DNA from: Planctomycetaceae bacterium
Lineage (GTDB): Bacteria > Planctomycetota > Planctomycetia > Pirellulales > Pirellulaceae
Direction of reading: 5' to 3'
DNA: 34,571 nt
Assembly: GCA_027487375.1 (NCBI GenBank)
Contig: JAIYDQ010000006.1
Coordinates: 1 to 34,571 of the forward strand
Shown here in pieces: positions 9,725 through 18,094 of the stretch. The number at the start of each line of letters is the position of its first letter. Within the stretch, counting starts at the first letter, position 1. The position numbers and the translations under genes are program-made. A model generated the notes under the pieces. The model had not been told where the DNA came from. It did no database searches and worked only from the letters and a program-made list of their open reading frames with translations.

Positions 9725-11026
9725 TCAGGGAGATCTCATTCTTTTTGTATCGCTGATTATCTTTCCAAAATGTTCCTGATGTTTACCGGAAGCTAGTTCC
9801 GCATTGAAGGCATCGGCAATAGTCTTGATTAGCTTTGGATAGACTTGGTTGGTGGGATCGTAAGGTAAGTAAAGGTGTTTACTAAAACTGATTCGTTGAT
9901 CTGACTCTCGGTAGACGATGTCGAGTTTGGTTGTTGCGTCACCGATTAGGATGCGCCGGCCAGTGTATTCCCCTGTTTCGTCTGACAGAATGTTGGAGCT
10001 ATTCCAACCCAATTGGCTCAAAGCGAAATCGAGAAACACCGATTGCATTGATGGCTCCACAGGATAGAGGTTGTAGTACCCATCTTGAGTATTGAGCTTC
10101 CCCAACCAAGGTGGTGCCGGGTTTTGAGATGGATCGAAGGCCTTTAGTTGCAATTTGTCTTTACCGGTTGGTTGCTTGATCCATTCAAAGTAAGTTCCAA
10201 ACCACTCGCGATTGATTTGTTCCGTATTGATCATGCGAGTCGCCGTGTCGTCATACTTCACAGCGTAACCTCTATCCGCCTCAAAATCATAGACCACGAT
10301 CGCATGCTCGGAATCTGGTAAATCCTCGGTCGCTAAGTTTGAAGAGGAGCAATATCCATGGTACACGATCGACTTTCTATCTGGGGCTAACGCAATCGCC
10401 CCATGAGCATCAGGAAAGCTACAGCCGTCAATCCACTCCTTGCTTTGATTGAAGAAGTGTTTCTTACCACTATGAATATCGAGCACTAGTTGGCCGCTTA
10501 CAAGCAGCAAGCTACCTCCGGAAAGCAATGGCAGATCCTCCATGCCATCTGTGTCGCCTACCATAACAACGTCGACTTTTTCACTAGGCTGTCCATCGTC
10601 GCCATCAAGAAATTGCAAGCTCGCGAAATCATTGTCCTTCTCGACAAGTGGCTCTAGAACAGGCTGACCATCCTTCAGAGAAATTAGGTATAAGCTTTGG
10701 CTTCCGGCGATAAGTGTCGGTTCGGATGCGTCAGCGAGAGCGTACACACGCCATAAAAATGGTAGCCCCGTATTTGTTTGAAGGTTATCCGGAAATCGAA
10801 TCGGTTTGTCTTTGAACCAAATCGAATATCTCACGGTGGTTTGATCGACAATACCATAGTTGACGTTGAAGGTCTTCCCTGTGCTCGCATCTGCACGAAT
10901 CGTAAACGGTCCATACTGCGTTTGCTTGGACGACGTGACAACTCGATTTAATCGATAAACGAAAAACACCAAAGTCGCGACAATCGCCAAGAAGCTCGCG
11001 AGAACAATAGCCAAGAATATCTTCAT
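9725..11026 (-). CDS. Hypothetical membrane-anchored protein
   Basis: 433-aa ORF with N-terminal hydrophobic anchor (MKIFLAIVLASFLAIVATLVFFVYRL) and a long extracytoplasmic region with weak beta-propeller-like stretches (GAIALAPDRKSIVYHGY). Confidence 0.72.
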   Translation of the reverse strand: MKIFLAIVLASFLAIVATLVFFVYRLNRVVTSSKQTQYGPFTIRADASTGKTFNVNYGIVDQTTVRYSIWFKDKPIRFPDNLQTNTGLPFLWRVYALADASEPTLIAGSQSLYLISLKDGQPVLEPLVEKDNDFASLQFLDGDDGQPSEKVDVVMVGDTDGMEDLPLLSGGSLLLVSGQLVLDIHSGKKHFFNQSKEWIDGCSFPDAHGAIALAPDRKSIVYHGYCSSSNLATEDLPDSEHAIVVYDFEADRGYAVKYDDTATRMINTEQINREWFGTYFEWIKQPTGKDKLQLKAFDPSQNPAPPWLGKLNTQDGYYNLYPVEPSMQSVFLDFALSQLGWNSSNILSDETGEYTGRRILIGDATTKLDIVYRESDQRISFSKHLYLPYDPTNQVYPKLIKTIADAFNAELASGKHQEHFGKIISDTKRMRSP

Positions 11027-11183
11027 GGATTTTCACACATCGATTAACGCTGCCTCAACTGGGGGCATGGTCGCCATTGCACCCCCAAAAATCGTTGGGG
11101 ACGTGTTAGGAATCAGAGTTCAAAAGTAAGTATCGGGTAGCGAGTCTTATGCAAGAGAAATCATTGTCGTTCACGAAATCCAA

Positions 11184-12155
11184 TTATTCGTTAGCGATCC
11201 CTTCACGAAACGGATCGCGCGGATCAAAAACGAGATTTACTCGAGCCGTTACAAATGCTTCTCCGGTAATCGTGGGGCTGACTGAACCTTTGGCTTTGTC
11301 ATCCCATACAAAGCTGCCGATGAAATGGCTCCCTATGATACTCCGCTGAAACAGTGTTTCGCCTTCCAACAAAAGACCGTCACCTGCCAAGCATGCGAGT
11401 CGAGCGCTCGTGCCAGTCCCGCATGGAGATCGATCGTATGCTTTTCCTGGGCATAGTACAAAGTTCTTGGAATAGATCGTCGGCTTGGTTATTAATTCGG
11501 GCTCATTTGCATGAGAAGTGTCTGGGGCAAGCAAGATGATGTGATCCACATCAGGGAATCCACTTTCGTTGATGGCGATCCGAATTTTCCAGCTGACATC
11601 AGTCAGTTGATCAAGGTTTTTTTGATCCAAGCAAAACGGATGATCGTTTACCAAGTAAAACCAGTTTCCGCCCCAGGCTACATCGCCTTTCACTTTTCCA
11701 ACGCCAGAGATTTGGAGTTCAACATCATTCGCTATTCGAAATGATGGGACATTGGTTATCGAGACCGATCCATTTGGATGTAGTTCGGCGGAGACAATGC
11801 CTACTGGAGTTTCAATGTGATGAACTCCAACGCCGATCTTCCCGAGATAGGCAAGTGTTGCGATTAATCCAATGGTTCCGTGACCGCACATACCAATAAA
11901 CTTGACGTTATCAAAAAAGATAACTCCGGCAACGCACGATTCGTTACTCGGTTTCACAAGCAGCGCGCCAACCAAGTAGTCCGTTCCTCTCGGCTCGTTG
12001 ATGACGGATCGCCGAAAGCAATCGTGATGCTGTCGGAGGATTTCCAATTGCTGGGCGACGCTGCCCGTGCCTAAGTCAGGTCCTCCTGAGAGAACCACTC
12101 GAGTTGGCTCACCACCCGTATGCGAATCAATAACTTGCACTTCAGTGTTGGCCAT
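11184..12155 (-). CDS. Proline racemase family protein, probable 4-hydroxyproline 2-epimerase
   Basis: 323 aa; DSHTGGEPTRVV N terminus, both catalytic-cysteine motifs MCGHGTIG and DRSPCGTGTSARLA. Confidence 0.9.
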   Translation of the reverse strand: MANTEVQVIDSHTGGEPTRVVLSGGPDLGTGSVAQQLEILRQHHDCFRRSVINEPRGTDYLVGALLVKPSNESCVAGVIFFDNVKFIGMCGHGTIGLIATLAYLGKIGVGVHHIETPVGIVSAELHPNGSVSITNVPSFRIANDVELQISGVGKVKGDVAWGGNWFYLVNDHPFCLDQKNLDQLTDVSWKIRIAINESGFPDVDHIILLAPDTSHANEPELITKPTIYSKNFVLCPGKAYDRSPCGTGTSARLACLAGDGLLLEGETLFQRSIIGSHFIGSFVWDDKAKGSVSPTITGEAFVTARVNLVFDPRDPFREGIANE

Positions 12156-12219
12156 TCACTTACGGTTTTCGATGTTCAAGTGGACGAGGTTTCAATATGT
12201 GAAGAATTGATTGTTGGAA

Positions 12220-14010
12220 CTAGTTCGTTGCATTTCGTGGTTGCGTCAATCGTTCACGGACCAATTCCGGAAGGTATTTCACTGGTATCGAGCCGTTTTC
12301 GAGGACAGCTTCGTGATAGCGACCGAGATCAAATGCATCGCCTTGCTCGCGTTGTATCATTTCACGAAGACGATAAAAGGCCATCCTACCGGCGAAATAC
12401 GTGCTCAACTGAACCGAGCTTTGCTTGGCTCGGACAATCTTCAGGAGCGCCTCGCCGTCCGATTGATAGGCCTCGCGAGTAAGAAAGTTGAAGGCTTCTT
12501 GATCGGTCATTTGCGTGCGATGCATCTTGTGATCAAGAATCGCATTACCAACAGCGCGGAGATAAAACTTCAGCTGATTCAACCGCAACGGTAATGAGCC
12601 ATCTCCATAACCTTGGTCCAGCATCATTTGCTCGGTATACACCGCCCATCCTTCAATATAAGTTCCCGATTGAAGCACGCGACGAATTAAAGAGGGGGTT
12701 CGATTCGAGTATTGTAGTTGCACGTAATGCCCGGGGTAAGCTTCGTGAATCGAAAGGATCTGCAGCATGTGATTGTTGTACTCTTCTAAAAAGCTATCAA
12801 CACGTTTTTGATTCCACTGTTTGGGTGGAGGGCTGATCGCGTAGTAGCTGAAACCGTCGGGGTCTAGTGGTAGGGCAGAATCCAAGTATGCGAGCGAGTT
12901 ACCTCTTCGGAATTCTGGCATCTCGATAACTTGGCAACGATCCTTTTCCGGGAGTCGAAGAATATCACGAGCGGTTATGAAGTCTTGAATGTCTTTCACT
13001 GATTTTCTAGCATCAGCAATCAGTGCAGAGGGTTGGCTATGTTCCTGACTGACCGCTGATACGACTGCTGCGACCGTCTTGCGTCGTCCTTCCGCGTTAT
13101 CTGCCGGGAGAGGCCGACCGGGGTAATACCGACTCCATAGTTGCCGAGCCACAACGTACATTTCATTTTGAACACGCTCGAACTCGATTAGCGCATCGCG
13201 AAGTACTTGGTCTGCTGAAAGTTGAACATCTAGCACTAGCTGCAGTTTTTGGTCAAATTTGTCTTTCCCGAGTCGCCATTCTCCTTTTGCTTTAGGCAAA
13301 ACATCGTTCTCCAAAAATAGCTGATAACTCTTAAGCGATTCGATTGCTTGCGGAGTAGATTGACGCATCAAGTTGCGTAGTGACTCGACACCGATTAGCT
13401 CGTAGATTCCATTTTCATAAAAGTCGATCGCTCCTTTGTTTTGCGAGATGGCCGTTTCAAGAATTGATCTTGGTGGATTTACAATAGTTGCCCGAGCCGT
13501 CCCAACGATTCGCGGAATTTCTTGAATCCTCGCAATTGCATTGGTAACGTTTTTTTCAAGTGGCAATGTAGATTGCGCAAGTAAAAGATATACGCTGTCA
13601 TTAATGTAGTTTCCGTACACGCGAGGGTCTTCTGCGAACGGGTTTGTATTCTCGTTTAGCCATATATTTCGCTTTAGTTCATCACGCCATATTTCATAGT
13701 CAATCTTCTCGACTCTGTTCAGCGAATCATATTGCACATGTTGTTCGAGCTTCTGCAGTTGATGACGAAAATGGTCAAGCCATTTTTGACGGGCCTCGGG
13801 AGACACGTCATCCAGCTTGCCATCGAAACGATGATCCCCAAGCAAGGTTGCGTCGAGCGGTCGAAGCGCGAAGCACTCATCAAGATATGTTTGAAATAAT
13901 GTGGTGAGCTTTACGCTTTCGCCTTGACCCAAACAAGCGTTTGCTAAAAACACATTTGCCAGAAGCGTTAAGAATAGGACGCCATGAAAGCTGAGCTTGT
14001 GCATAATCAC
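12220..14010 (-). CDS. DUF885 family protein, probable secreted metallopeptidase
   Basis: 596 aa; N-terminal signal-like segment; HEAYPGHYVQ metal-site motif; ...YIEGWAVYTEQMMLDQGYGDG; typical DUF885 layout. Confidence 0.88.
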   Translation of the reverse strand: MIMHKLSFHGVLFLTLLANVFLANACLGQGESVKLTTLFQTYLDECFALRPLDATLLGDHRFDGKLDDVSPEARQKWLDHFRHQLQKLEQHVQYDSLNRVEKIDYEIWRDELKRNIWLNENTNPFAEDPRVYGNYINDSVYLLLAQSTLPLEKNVTNAIARIQEIPRIVGTARATIVNPPRSILETAISQNKGAIDFYENGIYELIGVESLRNLMRQSTPQAIESLKSYQLFLENDVLPKAKGEWRLGKDKFDQKLQLVLDVQLSADQVLRDALIEFERVQNEMYVVARQLWSRYYPGRPLPADNAEGRRKTVAAVVSAVSQEHSQPSALIADARKSVKDIQDFITARDILRLPEKDRCQVIEMPEFRRGNSLAYLDSALPLDPDGFSYYAISPPPKQWNQKRVDSFLEEYNNHMLQILSIHEAYPGHYVQLQYSNRTPSLIRRVLQSGTYIEGWAVYTEQMMLDQGYGDGSLPLRLNQLKFYLRAVGNAILDHKMHRTQMTDQEAFNFLTREAYQSDGEALLKIVRAKQSSVQLSTYFAGRMAFYRLREMIQREQGDAFDLGRYHEAVLENGSIPVKYLPELVRERLTQPRNATN

Positions 14011-14049
14011 CTTCAGAAAGTTGGGCGAATCGGCTTGGCGATCACCAAA

Positions 14050-14964
14050 TTACTTTATTAGTTTGGGTTTCGATTCAATTCCGTCATGAATGATCTTAAG
14101 TATTCGAGTTCTTTCCTCACCTGTTAGGATCATACGAGGCGCACGCACCCACTCGGATCCTAGTTTGCACTCTTGAACCATGAGTTTAATGTACTGAATA
14201 AATTTTGGATGGACATCCAGGTGAAGCAAAGGAGTAAACCAACGATACCATTCGCGTGCTTCTTCCCATCTTCCCTGTCGCGTAAGATCCCAGAGGTGTT
14301 GGTTCTCGGCTGGAAAGGCAATACCACTACCTGCTACCCAGCCATCGATCCCAAGGATTGATGCTTCAAGCATCAGGTTATCGACACCCGTGAAGAGTGC
14401 GTATCGATCTCCGACAGTGTTTCGCAAATCGGTAATGCGTCGCGTGTCGCCGGAGCTTTCCTTGATCGCTACTAGGTTTGGGAGGTCCGCTAGTTTCTCA
14501 AACATAGCAGGAGTAATGTCATTAGCATAACTGATAGGATTGTTGTAAACCATAATCGGTAAAGCTGTCGATTTTGCAACCGATCGAAAGTGCGTCAGTG
14601 TCTCTTCCGGGTCGGCACGATACAGCATGGCCGGGAGCAGCATTGCGCCGTTTGCGCCCAGCTTTTCTATGTCATGCATAAATCGGATGGCTTCAGCGGT
14701 GCTTGTTTCGGCAACACCACTCAGTAAGGGTATGCGACCGTTTACCACTTGCACCATCGCCTTTACGACAATTCTTTTTTCTTCAGGAGTCATCGGTTGG
14801 TTTTCGCCCAGCGATCCTAAACAAATCAAACCGGTGATACCCGATTGAATCAAGATTTCAGCGTGCGCTTCTGTTGCAGCTATATCGATTGAACCATCTC
14901 TGTGCATCTGAGTCGTAATCGCGGGAAAAACACCTTGCCATTTCGGATTCGTACTGGATCTCAT
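14050..14964 (-). CDS. Dihydrodipicolinate synthase/N-acetylneuraminate lyase superfamily protein, possible pyrroline-4-hydroxy-2-carboxylate deaminase
   Basis: 304 aa; WQGVFPAITTQ, CLGSLGENQPMTPEEKR, MVYNNPISY, Schiff-base lysine LVAIKESSGDTRR. Deaminase call rests on neighbouring epimerase. Confidence 0.85.
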   Translation of the reverse strand: MRSSTNPKWQGVFPAITTQMHRDGSIDIAATEAHAEILIQSGITGLICLGSLGENQPMTPEEKRIVVKAMVQVVNGRIPLLSGVAETSTAEAIRFMHDIEKLGANGAMLLPAMLYRADPEETLTHFRSVAKSTALPIMVYNNPISYANDITPAMFEKLADLPNLVAIKESSGDTRRITDLRNTVGDRYALFTGVDNLMLEASILGIDGWVAGSGIAFPAENQHLWDLTRQGRWEEAREWYRWFTPLLHLDVHPKFIQYIKLMVQECKLGSEWVRAPRMILTGEERTRILKIIHDGIESKPKLIK

Positions 14965-15129
14965 TCGCTATTACCTATTCGTTCGGTTTTGATTTCTTAA
15001 AATTGTATGATGTAAATGTGGAACTCTGCTTAATGAATTCGGCGTTCGATTGGAAGGACGCACAGAAATCAGCATGTAGACCTGGCGGTAGCAACTTGCA
15101 ATGCTGATGCATGGAGTACCAAAAATTCA

Positions 15130-16599
15130 CTACGGATTCGCGACTTTTGGAAATTGCCGCCTGAGTTGTACCTCGGCTTCGAGAAGAATTGAAGCCGCAG
15201 ATGCATCGTCGATTAGGTTGCGAGTTTCTGCAGGTTCGTCGGCTTCTGAATAAAGTTCTCGAGCAATTGTCTCGCCCGATTTCCAATCCCGCCACTCGGT
15301 ATAGCGAGCGTTCGATGTACGCACACTAACTCCCATTGATTCGGGTTGCTTGGATGGAGTTCGATCATAGTAAGCAGGTCGAGGGTGCTGGGTAAAGGCA
15401 GCCTGCTTAACAGATACAGATGGATCTCGGAGTACCGGCACAAGACTAGTACCTTCTAACCCAGGCGATGTCGGGAGTCCACAAAGCTCGACGAGAGTCG
15501 GGAACAGATCGACTAATTCTGCAAGGGACGAAGTTTGTTGACCTTTGTGCGTAATGCCGGGGGCGTGGACAATCATGGGGACGCGGGCATCGAGTTCGAA
15601 GTTCGAAGTTTTTCCCCAGAGAGTGTGTTCGCCAATGTGATAGCCGTGGTCGCTTATAAAAGTCACGATCGTATTGTCAGCGACCCCGCTTTTTTCTAAT
15701 GCATCTAATACCTTGCCAACCTGAGCATCCATGTAGCTGATATTAGCGAAGTATCCGTGGCGCATCTCCGCGGCTTGTTCGGCAGAAGGTACCTTTTGTC
15801 GAGCAACCGGTCCGAGCACTTCTGTGCTTTCGTGAAACGCAACAGCCGGGGCTCCGTCAGGTCGTTGGGAAGTCAGTTTCGGTAACTGGTTGCGATCGTA
15901 CATGTCCCAGTAGCGCTTTGGAGCGTTGAACTGAGCGTGGGGCTTCCAGAATCCGACGGCAAGAAAGAAAGGACGATCTTTGACTTCATTCAGAACACGA
16001 ATTGCTTCCGCAGCAACACGGCCATCGTAATATGCCTCATCAGGAACATCTCGGCACTCGCAGATTCCAACCTCGCCATAGCCAAAGCCGGACGTTGTTT
16101 TTGCAAAATTGGGGGGCATTGGGCCGGTCACTTTCGCAATGTCCTTTCCATGGTTAGCAAAATGGAGAAACTCGGGTGCGCTCCAGGATGTCGGGTCACC
16201 TTCTACCTTTGTATGCCAGTTGTGAAAGATTTTTCCCGTGCATCGTGTGTCGTAGCCGTGCTGCTTGAACCAAAGCGGTATCGTAATTACGTCAGGGTTT
16301 GGTTCTCGAAAGTGTATGCCGTTGTTCCATATTCTCAGTGTGTCTGGACGCCGACCGGTAAGTAGTGAGGACCGCGACGGGTTGCAAACTGCTTGTTGGC
16401 AATAGGCACGATCAAATTGCATACTTCGCTTTGCAAGGCGATCGAGATTTGGTGTCTTTGCCGCCGAACCATAGCTTCCCAACTCAGTTCGCAAGTCATC
16501 TGCCATGATGAACAGCACGTTCGGCTTTTTACTTTCGTTAGCGAGAGAGCACACACCAAGAAAGGAAACGAAGGTTAGCGCAATAGCGAGATATCTCAT
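15130..16599 (-). CDS. Secreted sulfatase (iduronate-2-sulfatase-like)
   Basis: 489 aa; signal peptide, PNVLFIMADDLRTELGSYG, formylglycine motif CNPSRSSLLTGRRPDT, FISDHGYHIGEHTLWGK. Confidence 0.94.
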   Translation of the reverse strand: MRYLAIALTFVSFLGVCSLANESKKPNVLFIMADDLRTELGSYGSAAKTPNLDRLAKRSMQFDRAYCQQAVCNPSRSSLLTGRRPDTLRIWNNGIHFREPNPDVITIPLWFKQHGYDTRCTGKIFHNWHTKVEGDPTSWSAPEFLHFANHGKDIAKVTGPMPPNFAKTTSGFGYGEVGICECRDVPDEAYYDGRVAAEAIRVLNEVKDRPFFLAVGFWKPHAQFNAPKRYWDMYDRNQLPKLTSQRPDGAPAVAFHESTEVLGPVARQKVPSAEQAAEMRHGYFANISYMDAQVGKVLDALEKSGVADNTIVTFISDHGYHIGEHTLWGKTSNFELDARVPMIVHAPGITHKGQQTSSLAELVDLFPTLVELCGLPTSPGLEGTSLVPVLRDPSVSVKQAAFTQHPRPAYYDRTPSKQPESMGVSVRTSNARYTEWRDWKSGETIARELYSEADEPAETRNLIDDASAASILLEAEVQLRRQFPKVANP

Positions 16600-16750
16600 A
16601 ATAGGTTTTCAACGAGTGATTGGGAGGAATCGTTTTATGAAATGCGAAGTGACATTTGACAGTTTGTATAGGACGTACCGGAATCGTGAAGCTTCAAGCG
16701 GCAAACGCTAAATGGCAATCACTCTCGACGTTGATTAAATCCTGAACACG

Positions 16751-16814
16751 GAACAAGGAATACTTAAGGACGAAGTGATGCCTGATTTCTTTCGGATTTC
16801 GACGCTCCTTGTTC
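16751..16814. repeat. Noncoding inverted-repeat segment GAACAAGGA...TCCTTGTTC
   Basis: GAACAAGGA at 16751-16759 and its exact reverse complement TCCTTGTTC at 16806-16814, in a ~700-bp gap with no convincing CDS. Confidence 0.4.
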
Positions 16815-16993
16815 AATATTCGAAAGTGATTCTGATCTCGCAAATACAAAGTAAGTACCATTGGGCTAACGCCAGAGAGCGAACACGTCAGATATTCCAA
16901 CGACTAATCGTCAGCTTACTTCGTTAAAACCTGAAAAGATACCACGGAGACGTATTTCTAAAGGCGTTCTCACGGCACGATGGAAGATTCATT

Positions 16994-17029
16994 CACCAAG
17001 AATATTTGGTGGGACACCAAACCTTTTTT
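16994..17029 (+). promoter_or_regulatory. Candidate attenuator-like element: alternative hairpins followed by a T6 tract
   Basis: CACCAA (16994-16999) can pair with TTGGTG (17006-17011); the overlapping TTTGGTG (17005-17011) can instead pair with CACCAAA (17015-17021), followed by CC and TTTTTT (17024-17029). Confidence 0.35.
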
Positions 17030-17034
17030 AATGC

Positions 17035-17096
17035 AGTGGAACGATCCAACTCCTTGCAAACTGACACGCGCTTAATTACGGAAGGATCATTCCACT
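17035..17096. repeat. 13-bp near-perfect inverted repeat with 36-bp spacer
   Basis: AGTGGAACGATCC (17035-17047) versus GGATCATTCCACT (17084-17096); one mismatch. Confidence 0.5.
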
Positions 17097-17301
17097 CCAT
17101 TTTTGAGTCGGATGATAGTTCACCCACTATTTAGAAGTTTTTACTATTGGCTGAAGTGGATTATCCAATCAAGGACTAGTTGAATAGAGAAGTGATAGAT
17201 CTTAGACTTTGCTCGGAGGGCGGCAGGGGGCGGTATAAGTCGTTTGCTGCGAATTCAGGTGTATTGCTACAAACTATTTCTTACACGAAGGTGTCGCCCA
17301 A

Positions 17302-18048
17302 ATGGGATCAGATTTTTCGAGCAATCCTTACACGCCGACTTCAGCATCGCCACTATCGAACATCCGGCTCGATGAACAAGGGGCATCAGCCTTGTTGTCG
17401 AGAAACTTTACGTATCAAAATGGATTAATGTGCAAGTTGACCTGCGTGCTTTTGGGAGTCTGTATTTTCGCGTGTGTTTTGAATATCGTGTCGAGCTTTC
17501 TGCAACTGGGCTTGTTACAGGGGCCTGCGTTCACGGACGAACAGGCATCTGCGAATGATCTTCGCGAACAAGCGGCAGGGGTGTTTTATATCGTTGTATT
17601 TTTGTTTACTGCAATTGTTTTTTCGACATGGATCAACCGCGCGCATCACAATGTCCGCGGTTTTGGTGCTCAATCCATGACGATCACTCCCGGTTGGGCT
17701 GTCGGGTACTTTTTTATCCCTATACTCAACTTGTTCAGACCTTACAAAGCGATGTCTGAATTGTGGCGAGCAAGTCAGTCGCCTGGAGATTGGATCTCCA
17801 ATAGTTCCGGTTTAGTACCCGCTTGGTGGACATTGTGGCTCCTCAACTTCATCTTAGGTCGTATTTCTCAGCAGGTTGGAAACGCAGCAACAACGATCGA
17901 TGGATTGATAGCTTCAACTTGGTGGAGCATCGCAGTCGCAGTGATGACGATTCCACTTGCGATCGTCGCCATGGGAATGGTGAAGGGAATACAGAAAATG
18001 CAAGACGATTGGTCAAACGGTTCCGGGGTAGCTACACAGATTCAGTAG
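17302..18048 (+). CDS. DUF4328-like multi-pass membrane protein
   Basis: 248 aa, several hydrophobic segments; motif-like FSTWINRAHHNVRGFGA...TPGWAVGYFFIPILNLFRPYKAMSELWRAS. Confidence 0.82.
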   Translation: MGSDFSSNPYTPTSASPLSNIRLDEQGASALLSRNFTYQNGLMCKLTCVLLGVCIFACVLNIVSSFLQLGLLQGPAFTDEQASANDLREQAAGVFYIVVFLFTAIVFSTWINRAHHNVRGFGAQSMTITPGWAVGYFFIPILNLFRPYKAMSELWRASQSPGDWISNSSGLVPAWWTLWLLNFILGRISQQVGNAATTIDGLIASTWWSIAVAVMTIPLAIVAMGMVKGIQKMQDDWSNGSGVATQIQ

Positions 18049-18094
18049 TTTATAATGCGGTTTTGCTGATTCGCCTTTCGAAACAAAGCCATTT

